Below are positions 7,553-16,135 of a DNA stretch of 64,000 nt, piece by piece. Below the pieces are notes generated by a model, which worked only from the letters and a program-made list of their open reading frames with translations, did no database searches and was not told the origin of the DNA. The position numbers and the translations under genes were made by a program. The stretch's first letter is position 1; every line of letters begins with the position of its first letter. Source of the stretch: Deltaproteobacteria bacterium (GTDB lineage: Bacteria; Myxococcota_A; UBA796; UBA2385); the NCBI GenBank assembly GCA_018401435.1, contig JAGYJW010000038.1:1-64000 (forward strand), given 5' to 3'.

Positions 7553-8727
7553 GCGCAGGCCGCGCGGTCCCGCTGCTGGGCCTGGCCTGGGCCTGCGCGC
7601 CGGGACCGTCGCCCGACAGCGCCCAACCGGCCTCTCCGCGCCTGGACCTGGCGCTGCCGCCCCACTTTCCCGCGCTGCCCGGCGGCGCCCCCACGGTGGC
7701 CGAAGCCGAGCTGGGGCGGCACCTCTTCCATGACTTCCGCCTGTCGGTGAACGAGGGGCGCAGCTGCGGCATCTGCCACGAGGGCAAGAAGGCCTATACC
7801 GACGGCTTTGTGCGGGCGGTGGGCACCACTGGCCAGTCCCACAGCCGCAACACCCTGTCCTTGATCAACATCGCCTGGCGGGGGCCGCTGACCTGGCGGG
7901 ATCCATCGGTGCTTGAGTTGGATGCCCAGCTCGAAGTTCCCCTCTTTGGTGAGCACCCCGTCGAGATGGGCATGGATCCGGCGGGCCTGGTGGACCGCCT
8001 CTCTGGCATCTCCCTCTACCCGCCCCTCTTTGCGGCGGCCTATCCCGACGCGTCCGACCCCCTGTCCATGGCCCATATCGCTTCCGCCCTGGTGGCCTAT
8101 GAGCGCCTGATCATCTCGGGGGACAGCCCCTATGATCGCTGGTTATTGGGCGAAGAAGGCGCGCTGTCGGCCCAGGCAGAGGCGGGTCGGCAGCTCTTCT
8201 TCAGCCCGGCGCTGGGCTGCTCTGGCTGCCACGGGGGCCTCTTTCTGGACCTGCCCACCGACGCCGATGGGCAGCCCACGGCCGAGCAGCCCGACTACCT
8301 CAACACCGGTCTCTACAATATCGATGGCCAGGGCGGCTACCCGCCCGAAGAGACGGGCTTGTTCGCGCTCACGGGGCAGCCCGAAGATATGGGCCGCTTC
8401 CGCGTTCCCAGCCTGCGGGGGGTGGCGCGCAGCGGGCCCTGGGGCCACGACGGCAGCATCGGCGACCTGGGCGATCTGTTGGATGCCTATGCCCGCGGGG
8501 GGCGCCTGCTGGTGGGCGGCCAATACCCGGGGGATGGGGCCCAAAGCCCGCTGAAGGACCCGCGAATCGCTGGATTTGCCCTCTCTGCAGCCGACAAGGC
8601 GGCCCTGCTGGCCTTTCTGGACGCCCTCACCGACGAGGAGGCCCTCAGCCGCCCCTTCTTGCAGACCCCCTTCTGTTCGGACCCGCCCGACACCGCAGAC
8701 GGCGCCTGCACTCCTGTCGCCCCCTGA
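7549..8727 (+). CDS. Di-haem cytochrome c peroxidase/MauG family lipoprotein (MbnH-like)
   Basis: The best start is GTG 7549, overlapping the preceding stop; it yields 392 residues with lipobox LAWAC. Two haem c sites are present: CGICH (about residue 62) and CSGCH (about residue 225). Surrounding sequence fits the CCP/MauG family: ELGRHLFHDFRLS before the first haem, LTWRDPS and FGEHPVEMG in the middle, and EDMGRFRVPSLRGVA followed by GHDGS near the C-terminus. MbnH-type members oxidise Trp residues of a partner protein through a bis-Fe(IV)-like state. The order LFGEHPVE and the SGDSPYDRWL segment look MbnH-like. Partner identity here is inferred from gene coupling. Confidence 0.85.
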   Translation: MSAGRAVPLLGLAWACAPGPSPDSAQPASPRLDLALPPHFPALPGGAPTVAEAELGRHLFHDFRLSVNEGRSCGICHEGKKAYTDGFVRAVGTTGQSHSRNTLSLINIAWRGPLTWRDPSVLELDAQLEVPLFGEHPVEMGMDPAGLVDRLSGISLYPPLFAAAYPDASDPLSMAHIASALVAYERLIISGDSPYDRWLLGEEGALSAQAEAGRQLFFSPALGCSGCHGGLFLDLPTDADGQPTAEQPDYLNTGLYNIDGQGGYPPEETGLFALTGQPEDMGRFRVPSLRGVARSGPWGHDGSIGDLGDLLDAYARGGRLLVGGQYPGDGAQSPLKDPRIAGFALSAADKAALLAFLDALTDEEALSRPFLQTPFCSDPPDTADGACTPVAP

Positions 8728-8731
8728 GGGC

Positions 8732-9217
8732 CTACTCGTAGCCGGCCAGCTCCAGCACGGCGCCGTCCACCGTCAGGATGATCGGGCCGACATTCAAGGC
8801 GAAGGCGGCCTCTCCGGCAAAGCGGCCGCCTTCGATCTCCACGGTGACCACCTCGGGAAAGACCCCATACCAGGTCTCGCGCTCGCCCACATCCACCACC
8901 GACACGCCACGACCGGCGGCCCCAAGCTCCAGGTTGGCAGGCAGCAGCTGGCCCTCGTCCACCCACAGGCCGTCCTCTCGGGAGACCGCCCAGAGGGCGA
9001 GGGTGTCGGCCTCGCGCCAGCGCTGCCCCTGGCGCAGCTCCCAGCTCTCGGCCTCCATCTGCAGCATGCGCGGCGTGGCCTCGGGCTCGCCGAGGGGGAT
9101 GAACTCGATGCGGCTGCCCGCCGGGCCACGGTAGTCGCCCTCGACCCGGCTGTGATCCGCGGCCCCGGGGTCCCCGCAGGCGCAGCCCAGCAGCAGGCCG
9201 GCGACCGGCGCCTTCAT
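8732..9217 (-). CDS. Small lipoprotein of unknown function
   Basis: 161 residues from ATG 9217, which overlaps the stop of the upstream beta-propeller gene by 4 bp (ATGA). It begins with a short lipoprotein signal (VAGLLLGCACG). The rest is beta-rich and acidic with no Cys after the N-terminus and no motif I recognise. The stop is only 4 bp from the end of the convergent di-haem enzyme gene. It is probably an accessory lipoprotein of the propeller protein. Confidence 0.7.
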   Translation of the reverse strand: MKAPVAGLLLGCACGDPGAADHSRVEGDYRGPAGSRIEFIPLGEPEATPRMLQMEAESWELRQGQRWREADTLALWAVSREDGLWVDEGQLLPANLELGAAGRGVSVVDVGERETWYGVFPEVVTVEIEGGRFAGEAAFALNVGPIILTVDGAVLELAGYE

Positions 9218-10836
9218 TCTGCCCAGACGGGGATGTGGTTGCCTTGGGCCGGGTCTTGTCCCGGCAGCCAGAAGGCCGGCCAGGACGGGTCGCCGCCCTC
9301 GGCGGCCACCACCGGGTCAAAGGCGGTCACCCAGATCTGGGGGATGCCCGCGGTGATGCCGCCGTAGCTGCGCTTGCTGGAGAAGGCCAGCCACAGGATG
9401 TCGTCGTCGGGCAGGGGGCCCCACCGCGGCCAGGAATTGGTCAGCTCGGTGTCGCGGTTGGCGGCGTCCAGGAAGACCGCCCGGCCGCCATCACCGGGCA
9501 TCACCACCAGGCGGGCGGTCGCGTCGTCGTAGCTATCACCATCCGAGAGGTTGAAGGCCAACCATTCGCTGTCGGGCGACCAGGCCGGGTAATAGGCGTT
9601 GAGCCCGGCCACCGGGGTGTAGAGGTCCACCAGCGGTCCGAAGCTGCCCTCTCCCAGGTGGTCCATGGTGACGATGCGGCCCCCGCCAAAGACCCAGTCC
9701 GCGCTGTGGCTGGTGGTCGCGACCAGGGCCACGCGGCTGCCGTCGGGCGACCAGTCCACCTGGGTGACGGTCTCGGCCAGGGGCAGCTCTTGCAGGAAGG
9801 CCCCCGTGGTGCCGTCGTGCAGGCGCAGCACGCCCTGAAAGGTGGAGAGCAGCCAGCGCCCATCCGGCGAGTAGGTCTTGAAGTTGCCCAGCAGGCCGGC
9901 GTCGGCGTACTGCTGCCAAGCCTCGTCCTCCATATCCCAGACCCCCAGCGGCGCGTTGCCGCCGTCAAAGGTCAGGGCCATCAGCCCTGTATTGGATATG
10001 GCGTGGCAGCCAATACAATGGCCGGTGGTATTGACGGTCAGGTACTCCTCGGCCTGGCCGCCATAGGGCAGCTCCATGATCCCCGTGGCCGAGGGGCTCC
10101 AGTAGTAGATCGCGCCCCGGGCATCCATCCGGTTGACGGTGACCGCGTGCTGGGGGGCTTTCACGGCGATGCCGTCGCCCACGCCCCACAGGTCCACCGA
10201 CAGCGATCCGCCGGCGTTGGTGCTCACCAAGCCGGCCCAGGTGGCCTCGTCGGCGATCCACCCAAGGTCGGTGGTGTAGATGGAGATGTCGGTGAGGGCG
10301 GACCGGAAGCGAAGGCGCCAGGCCTGCATGGGCACTGCATCGGGTGCGGCCCACTGGAAGTGGATGCTGGGCGTATTTCGGGGCAGGTTGACGCCATCTT
10401 CGGGGTAGGACCACAGGCGGTCGTCCTCCACCCAGTCCTGGCCCTCGAACCAGGCGCGGTCCACACCCTCCTGCACCACGCTGTCGACATAGCGCACGGT
10501 GACGGTGGCCTGGGCCTCCTGGCCGGCCAGCCGCACCGTCACCCAGGAGATGCCGCCATTGCTATCCGAGGGCACGAAGCGCCCGTCCTGGTCGATGCTG
10601 CCGGCGCTTCGATTGGACAGGCTCCATTCTGCAGATTCGATGCGCTGCTCGCCGTCGTTGGCCGAGGTGGTGGCATAGGCGGTGAACTGGATGGGCACCC
10701 CCCCGCCGGGGCCGGTGATGGCCTCGACCTCGGCGGGCTCCACCCGCAGCGCCGCCAGCGCCACCCCGTCATCGGGGGTGGGAAGGGTGGGCTTCTCGCA
10801 GGCGAGCAGCAGCAGCAGGGGGGCCAGGGCGCGCAT
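9214..10836 (-). CDS. Beta-propeller lipoprotein with Ig-like domain and a haem c motif
   Basis: ATG 10836 gives 540 residues, starting with a lipoprotein signal (LAPLLLLLACEK). Residues about 25-125 resemble a Big2-like Ig domain (AEWSLSNRSAGSI). The rest reads as WD40/TolB-like propeller blades: FKTYSPDGRWLLST, VDWSPDGSRVALV and YPAWSPDSEWLAF are the 'SPDG-x-W' blade turns. Unusually, residues near 270 contain TTGHCIGCHAIS, a CxxCH motif expected to attach haem c in the periplasm. It may therefore be a redox-active surface lipoprotein. The next gene overlaps its stop by 4 bp. Confidence 0.8.
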   Translation of the reverse strand: MRALAPLLLLLACEKPTLPTPDDGVALAALRVEPAEVEAITGPGGGVPIQFTAYATTSANDGEQRIESAEWSLSNRSAGSIDQDGRFVPSDSNGGISWVTVRLAGQEAQATVTVRYVDSVVQEGVDRAWFEGQDWVEDDRLWSYPEDGVNLPRNTPSIHFQWAAPDAVPMQAWRLRFRSALTDISIYTTDLGWIADEATWAGLVSTNAGGSLSVDLWGVGDGIAVKAPQHAVTVNRMDARGAIYYWSPSATGIMELPYGGQAEEYLTVNTTGHCIGCHAISNTGLMALTFDGGNAPLGVWDMEDEAWQQYADAGLLGNFKTYSPDGRWLLSTFQGVLRLHDGTTGAFLQELPLAETVTQVDWSPDGSRVALVATTSHSADWVFGGGRIVTMDHLGEGSFGPLVDLYTPVAGLNAYYPAWSPDSEWLAFNLSDGDSYDDATARLVVMPGDGGRAVFLDAANRDTELTNSWPRWGPLPDDDILWLAFSSKRSYGGITAGIPQIWVTAFDPVVAAEGGDPSWPAFWLPGQDPAQGNHIPVWAE

Positions 10837-10911
10837 CTGAAACCGGGTTGGAAGCCGCGAGGGTGCGGGTTGGGTGTAGTCTACCCCCGAACCTGGAATA
10901 GGAGCGCCCCC

Positions 10912-11847
10912 ATGCTTGCGCGTCGGTGTCAGCCCTGGCTGCTCCTCGGCCTGTTGGGCTGCTCGGAATACGAGGTGATCGAGGCCGGCAAGGTGGACCT
11001 GCTCCGGCAGGGGGGCGAAGAGCCGCGCACCGACGTGGTCTTCGTGGTGGATGACTCGGCCAGCATGGCCGAGGAGCAGGCCCAGCTCCAGGTGGCCTTT
11101 CAGGGCTTTGTGGACGTGTTGTTGGATACCGAGGCGGACTTTCAGCTGGTGGTCACCACCACGGATCCCGCCGACGCCTCCACCAGCCAGGGTCCGCCCC
11201 TGACCGCCGATACCGCCAACCTCAGCAGCGCCATCCTCGAGCAGTTCGACGTGGGCACCGGCGGCGGGCGCGACGAGCAGGGCTATGCGCGGGCGGTGCA
11301 GGCCCTGCGCTCCGGCGCCTTGCCTGCCCGCGCCGACGCCCGCCTGGTGGTGATCTTCTTCAGCGACGAGGACGACCACAGCGCCGGCCCGGTCACCGGC
11401 TACCTCGACGAGCTCTCTCTTTATGCGGGCTCGGGCGAGCTGGATGTGCACGCCATCGTCGGCGATCTGCCCGGCGGCTGCGCCTCGGGCCTGTCGGCGG
11501 CCGACCCGGCCCCCCGCTACATTGAAGGCGCCGGCCTGTCCCAGGGCTTCTCCGCCAGCATCTGCAGCGACGACTATGGCCAGCTCCTCGAGGATGTCGG
11601 CTTTGCCGTCACCGGCTGGAACGACACCTTCCCCCTGACCCGCCTGCCCGAACCCGACAGCATCACGGTGCGGGTGGACGAGGTGCTGATCCCCCGGCGC
11701 GACACCGACGGCTGGTCCTGGTCCATCGGCGACAACGCCATCGTCTTCACCGGGCGCGCCATCCCGCGCCCCGGCATGGATGTCGAGATCCGCTACGAGG
11801 TCAGCGAGGGGCAGCTCAGCGCGTCGGCGGGCGACACGGGGCGCTGA
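10912..11847 (+). CDS. VWA-domain lipoprotein
   Basis: The ATG at 10912, downstream of GGAGCGCC, gives a 311-residue lipoprotein (LLLGLLGCSE). A von Willebrand A domain starts about residue 40 with the MIDAS motif DVVFVVDDSASM (DxSxS). Conserved strands follow (RLVVIFFSDEDDHSAG, the second acidic MIDAS loop). Such proteins usually bind metal-dependent protein partners in the envelope. It is divergent from the propeller lipoprotein, 75 bp apart, so the two probably share a control region. The C-terminal 80 residues form a separate beta domain. Confidence 0.85.
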   Translation: MLARRCQPWLLLGLLGCSEYEVIEAGKVDLLRQGGEEPRTDVVFVVDDSASMAEEQAQLQVAFQGFVDVLLDTEADFQLVVTTTDPADASTSQGPPLTADTANLSSAILEQFDVGTGGGRDEQGYARAVQALRSGALPARADARLVVIFFSDEDDHSAGPVTGYLDELSLYAGSGELDVHAIVGDLPGGCASGLSAADPAPRYIEGAGLSQGFSASICSDDYGQLLEDVGFAVTGWNDTFPLTRLPEPDSITVRVDEVLIPRRDTDGWSWSIGDNAIVFTGRAIPRPGMDVEIRYEVSEGQLSASAGDTGR

Positions 11848-11877
11848 GCCCGGCCGCCCGCCCGCCTCTCAGCGCCC
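11839..11877. terminator. Inverted repeat between convergent genes
   Basis: GGGCGCTGAG (11839-11848) and CTCAGCGCCC (11868-11877) form a perfect 10-bp stem with a 19-nt loop, spanning the stop of the VWA gene and the end of the flotillin gene. No T-tract is present, so termination is inferred from position. Confidence 0.5.
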
Positions 11878-13131
11878 AGACTTGGCGGGAGGCGCCTTCT
11901 GGCCCGCGGCGCTCTCCAGCAGCTTAGGCAGGTCCATGCCCAAAGCACCCTTCAGCTCCTCGACCAGGCGCACCGCCTTGCTGGCCGTGCCATCGTTCTG
12001 GCCATTGGGCAGCACGGTGATCTTGTCGATGCGCACGTTGTCGATGGTGCCCACCAGGCTGCCCATGACCGACTGCAGCTTCTGCATGAGGAAGATGTCG
12101 CGGGCGTTTTCGCCGCCCTTGCCCCAGGTGTCGATCATCTCTTCGAGCACGATGACCGTGGCCTTGCCGTCTTCGAGGATCTTGCTGGCGTTGCCCTTGG
12201 CTTCGGCTTGCAGGCGCTGCATGTCGGCGTCGGCGGGGGCGATGACATCGGCCTGGAGCTGACGCCGGGCGCGCTCCACCCGGGCCTGCTGCACATCGAC
12301 GTCGGCCCGGGCGCGGGCGATGGCGGCCTTCACCCGACCCACCTCTTCGGCCACCATGGCCGACTTGCGGGTCTGGGCGTCCTTGATGCGGCGCTGGGTC
12401 TCGGCCTGCAGCACGCGCTTCTCGGCCTCGATGGCGGCCAGGCGGGCCCGCTGCTGGTTCTCGGCCTCGCGGGTGAGGCTGACGGCCCGGGACTCGGCCT
12501 CGGCGATGCGGGCGCGCTTGACCACCTCGGCGGACTGGCGGCGGCCGATGCTGTCCAGGTACTGCACATCGTCGGACACATTCTGGATCTTGAGGGTGTC
12601 CAGCACCAGGCCCAGCTTTCCAAGGTCGATCTCGGCCTCTTCGAGCAGCTTCTCGGCAAAGGTGATCTTGTCGTTGTTGACCTCTTCGGGGGTCAACTGG
12701 CTGAGCACGCCGCGCAGGTTGCCCTCCAGCGTGTCCTTGGCGATGCGCACGACCTCCTTGCGATCCATGGTCAAGAAGCGCTCGATGGCATTGCTGAGGG
12801 CGGGCTCGTGGCTTGCGATCTTGAGGTTGGCGACGCCTTGCACCTTCAGGGGGATGCCGCCCTTGGAGTAGGCGTTGGTGACCGACACCTCGATGATCAT
12901 ATTGGTGAGGTCGATGCGGTCCACAACCTCCAGAAAAGGCGTGCGAATGCCGCGCCCGCCGCGGATCACCCGGTAGCCCCGGGGGCGTTTGGCTGCGGCC
13001 CCCGTCTCTCGGCCCGAAAAGACCAGGGCCTCGTTGGGACCGGCGATGAAGATGAGGTTCTTGGCCACCAGCACCAGGGCGACGGCCGAGACCACCAGCA
13101 CGAAGAATAGGATGGTGAGTACGCCGGCCAT
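11869..13131 (-). CDS. Flotillin-family SPFH protein (second of two)
   Basis: 420 residues. One N-terminal transmembrane segment (residues about 4-25) is followed by an SPFH/band 7 domain (about 25-200; note NAYSKGGIPLKVQGVANLKI) and a long Glu/Ala/Arg-rich coiled coil (about 205-320). The C-terminus is typical of flotillins that assemble into large membrane scaffolds. It is translated from ATG 13131, which overlaps the upstream flotillin stop by one base. It is highly similar in plan to the upstream protein, suggesting a duplicated pair that may hetero-oligomerise. Confidence 0.9.
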   Translation of the reverse strand: MAGVLTILFFVLVVSAVALVLVAKNLIFIAGPNEALVFSGRETGAAAKRPRGYRVIRGGRGIRTPFLEVVDRIDLTNMIIEVSVTNAYSKGGIPLKVQGVANLKIASHEPALSNAIERFLTMDRKEVVRIAKDTLEGNLRGVLSQLTPEEVNNDKITFAEKLLEEAEIDLGKLGLVLDTLKIQNVSDDVQYLDSIGRRQSAEVVKRARIAEAESRAVSLTREAENQQRARLAAIEAEKRVLQAETQRRIKDAQTRKSAMVAEEVGRVKAAIARARADVDVQQARVERARRQLQADVIAPADADMQRLQAEAKGNASKILEDGKATVIVLEEMIDTWGKGGENARDIFLMQKLQSVMGSLVGTIDNVRIDKITVLPNGQNDGTASKAVRLVEELKGALGMDLPKLLESAAGQKAPPAKSGR

Positions 13132-14444
13132 CAGGAGGGCTCCTCGCTGGAAGCGATGCGGGGGGCGGAGGATGCAGGGAAGCCCCCGGCGAGAATGCCG
13201 GTGACATCGACGCCGGTGGAGGCGCGCAGCTCGTCGAGCACCTGGCGCACCATGGCCGGGAAGCTGGCGATGTGGCGGGGCATGGCCTGGCCGTCGCCGC
13301 CGTCCAGCAGCGTGACCTCGCCCAGACTGACGCTGTTGACCCGCTCCACCACCGTGCGCAGCACCTCTTCGAGCTGCTGGATGAGGAAGATCTCGCGGGC
13401 GTTGTCGCCGGCCTTGAGCCAGGTGTCGGTCATCATGGCCAATACGGTGGCCATGGCGCGGCCATTCTCTTCGATGCTGGCGGCCTCGCCCCGGGCGCGC
13501 AGCTGGGCGCCCTGGCGCGCGGCCTCGGCCGGCAGCACCACATCGGCCATCAGGCGCAGCTGCTCGAGCTGCTTGCGGATCTCCTGCAGCTCGGCTTCGG
13601 CTTCGGCCTTGGCTTTTTGGGCGGCGGCTTCGGCCTGCTCCTCTTCGGAGCGCGCCTCGGCCTCCAGCTGGGCGCGAAGCTGGCGCAGCCCGTTCTCGGC
13701 CTGCACAATCGAGGTCTGGGCCGTCTGTACGGCCACATCGCCCACCTGCCGGGACTGGGCCTCCACCTCTTCGGCGTCGGCCGTTGCATTGGATTCAGCG
13801 ACCTCGGCGTCGCGCACCACGTGGGAGATGCGCGTGCGGCCGATGCTGTCCAGGTAGCTGACGTCGTCGGTCACGTTCTGGATCTTCAGGGTGTCGAGCT
13901 GGAGGCCCAGCTTGACGAAGTCCTCTTCGGCCTCGTCCACCAGGGCGCTCGCGAATTTCAGGCGGTCCTCGTTGACCTCTTCGGGCGTGAGGGTGGCGAG
14001 CACGCCGCGCAGGTGGCCCTCCAGGGTCTCTTTGGCCACCCGCTTGACCTCGTTGGGGTCGCGGCCCAAGAAGCGCTCGATGGCATTCTTCATGCGGGCG
14101 CGGTCGCTGGACACCTTCACATTGGCGACAGCGTGCACATTCAGGGGGATGCCGCCCTTGGAATAGGCGCTGGTCACCTTGATGTCGATGGGCAGGGCCG
14201 AAAGCTCCATGCGCTCGACCTTCTCGATGACCGGCACCCGCAGGCGCCAGCCGCCGCCGACGATCTCGCGGGAGCCCACCGAGCTGCCGTCGGCCAGGGC
14301 GCGCTGGCGACCCGAGAAGATGAGCACCTCGTTGGGGCGCCCAACATGAAGCAAGGCCTTCACGACGACGGCGAGGACCAGCAGGGTGATGGCCAAGGCA
14401 AAGGCCCCGCCGCTGGCAAAGATGATCTGGATGAGGCTGTCCAT
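13131..14444 (-). CDS. Flotillin-family SPFH protein (first of two)
   Basis: 437 residues with an N-terminal membrane segment (about 10-30), SPFH domain (about 35-215, with SAYSKGGIPLNVHAVANVKV) and a Glu/Ala-rich coiled coil (about 215-340). The same landmarks occur in the downstream protein (DSIGR, TPEEVN, ERFL), so the two are paralogues. The start overlaps the stop of the NfeD-like gene by one base. An NfeD protein next to flotillin is the usual partnership for membrane microdomain assembly. Confidence 0.9.
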   Translation of the reverse strand: MDSLIQIIFASGGAFALAITLLVLAVVVKALLHVGRPNEVLIFSGRQRALADGSSVGSREIVGGGWRLRVPVIEKVERMELSALPIDIKVTSAYSKGGIPLNVHAVANVKVSSDRARMKNAIERFLGRDPNEVKRVAKETLEGHLRGVLATLTPEEVNEDRLKFASALVDEAEEDFVKLGLQLDTLKIQNVTDDVSYLDSIGRTRISHVVRDAEVAESNATADAEEVEAQSRQVGDVAVQTAQTSIVQAENGLRQLRAQLEAEARSEEEQAEAAAQKAKAEAEAELQEIRKQLEQLRLMADVVLPAEAARQGAQLRARGEAASIEENGRAMATVLAMMTDTWLKAGDNAREIFLIQQLEEVLRTVVERVNSVSLGEVTLLDGGDGQAMPRHIASFPAMVRQVLDELRASTGVDVTGILAGGFPASSAPRIASSEEPS

Positions 14445-15121
14445 CAGGTGGGAGGCTCCTTTTCGGGGGTTTTGGCAGGGGTCTTGCTGGCGGCGGCCTG
14501 GATGCGGGCGTCGACGGCCGGGCGCATGCCCGTGACCGTGGCCACCCCCTCGTCCACCGAGACAATCAGCACGCGATCCTTGCGCAAGATGGGTTCGCTG
14601 TCGGCGGTCCGGGCCAGCAGGTCCACCGCGTGGCCATCCACCAGGGCGCGAATCTTGCCCAGCTTGCCGGCCGTGAGGGGCAGCAGCACGTCGGCCTCGC
14701 TGCCGGGCAGGGCGCCCAGGTGGGTCTGGCCCGTGACATTGCCCTCTTTGAGGCGCCGGAAGGCCCAGGCCGCCCCCCAGCCGATGCCCAGGCCCGCGGC
14801 CCCCGCCACGCCAGCCTCCGCCAGCACCGGCAGGTCCAGCAGCAGGCGGAAGAGGGTGCCGGCGAGCCCGAAGCTCATCAGGGCGAAGGTCCAGAAGCGC
14901 AGGCTGAGGAAGGGCAGCCAGGTGCCCGCGTCCACATCCTTGGCGATGTCGTGGTCCCCGTCCACATCCGCGTCCACATCCGCGTCCACATCCGCGTCCA
15001 CATCCGCGTCCACATCGCCGTCGATGTCGTGGTCTGCGTCGGCGTCGCCACTGCCCAGCACGATGCTGGCGCCGATGAGGACGCCGCCGAGGATCAGGGC
15101 GCCAAGATACCAGGGCAGCAT
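14444..15121 (-). CDS. NfeD-like membrane protein with Asp/Val repeat loop
   Basis: The preferred start is ATG 15121, preceded by CCGGAGATCA, giving 225 residues. A first membrane segment (LGALILGGVLIGASIVLG) is followed by an acidic repeat of DADV units (about residues 28-55), then two further membrane segments (about 70-130). The C-terminal soluble part (about 140-195) looks like the NfeD OB-fold. It precedes two flotillins in a tight operon, matching NfeD/YuaF-flotillin clusters. The acidic loop would be periplasmic if the N-terminus is inside. Confidence 0.8.
   Translation of the reverse strand: MLPWYLGALILGGVLIGASIVLGSGDADADHDIDGDVDADVDADVDADVDADVDGDHDIAKDVDAGTWLPFLSLRFWTFALMSFGLAGTLFRLLLDLPVLAEAGVAGAAGLGIGWGAAWAFRRLKEGNVTGQTHLGALPGSEADVLLPLTAGKLGKIRALVDGHAVDLLARTADSEPILRKDRVLIVSVDEGVATVTGMRPAVDARIQAAASKTPAKTPEKEPPT
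14959..15016. repeat. 12-bp tandem repeat encoding DADV units
   Basis: About five near-perfect copies of CGTCCACATCCG lie head to tail in the NfeD-like gene. They encode Asp-Ala-Asp-Val on the minus strand. Confidence 0.85.
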
Positions 15122-15361
15122 TGATCTCCGGGGTGCGAAGCGGGTTCTGGGGCGAGGGGCCGGCGATCTGGCCGACACCCTGGAGGGATAACCCCCCTGT
15201 TGGGCGGGGCGGCGACAGCTTCCGTGGAATCTTGACGCTCCAGGGGCGTTGACAAGGCCCCTTCTGCTCCGCTAGGAGGGCTTCACCCCGCGTTGTGCCG
15301 TCTTGGCCCGACCACCTCCCGAGGCGCCCGCCTCGCCCGCCCCCCTCTCCTGGGTCCCGCC

Positions 15362-16111
15362 ATGCTGCAGCCTCGGCTTCGCTCCCGTCTCTTCGTCGCG
15401 ATCGCCTTCGCCCCCATCCTGATGGCCAGCAAGTGCCGCAAGGACAAGGACAAAGAAGAGGTCGTGGACATCGAACCTGCGGGCCCGCAGGTCACCCTGC
15501 GCGTCACCGGCGTCGAACCCGATCGCGTGGACGCCGGCGAGCTCACCCGCGCCGTGGTCTATGGCGCCGGCTTCGAACAGGGCATCCAGGTCCGCGTGGA
15601 CGAGAGCCCGGTGGCCTCGGTCACCGTGCAGGACTCCGGCGTGCTCAACATCACCCTGCCGCCCCTGTCGGCGGGTCAGCACGACCTGCGGGTGCGCAAC
15701 CCCAACGGCGAAACCGCCACCCTGCGCAACGCCGTCGTCGCCCTGGAGCGGCTGCCCGCCGACCCCACGGCCGGCCTGAACTGCGACGACATCACCATCA
15801 ACTTCGCCTTCGACTCCTCGGCGGTCGAGACCCCCGCCGCGGCCATCCTGGGCAAGCACATGGCCTGCTTCACCAGCCGCACGGGTGAAATCCGGATCGA
15901 GGGTCACTGCGACGAGCGGGGCACCACCGACTACAACCTCGCCCTGGGCCAGCGCCGGGCCGACGCCGTCAAGCGCTACCTGCAGGGCCAGTCCGTGACC
16001 GCCGGCCGCATGCGCGCCGTCAGCTACGGCGAAGAGCAGCCCCTGGACCGCAGTCACGATGAGGCCGCCTGGGCCGCCAACCGCCGCGCCAAGATCTCCG
16101 TCTCGCGCTGA
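15362..16111 (+). CDS. pal: Pal-like OmpA-family protein with IPT/TIG domain
   Basis: The ATG at 15362 gives 249 residues. The N-terminus is hydrophobic and ends ILMASKC; the Lys just before Cys is atypical for a lipobox, so lipidation is probable but not certain. Residues about 35-125 resemble an IPT/TIG beta domain. Residues about 140-245 are an OmpA C-terminal peptidoglycan-binding domain with the Pal signature IEGHCDERGTTDYNLALGQR. Pal links the outer membrane to peptidoglycan and to TolB. The next gene is CpoB-like, supporting a tol-pal type context, although tolQRAB are not in the window. Confidence 0.85.
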   Translation: MLQPRLRSRLFVAIAFAPILMASKCRKDKDKEEVVDIEPAGPQVTLRVTGVEPDRVDAGELTRAVVYGAGFEQGIQVRVDESPVASVTVQDSGVLNITLPPLSAGQHDLRVRNPNGETATLRNAVVALERLPADPTAGLNCDDITINFAFDSSAVETPAAAILGKHMACFTSRTGEIRIEGHCDERGTTDYNLALGQRRADAVKRYLQGQSVTAGRMRAVSYGEEQPLDRSHDEAAWAANRRAKISVSR

Positions 16112-16135
16112 GCGACCCCCCGGTCGGAGCCCCCC

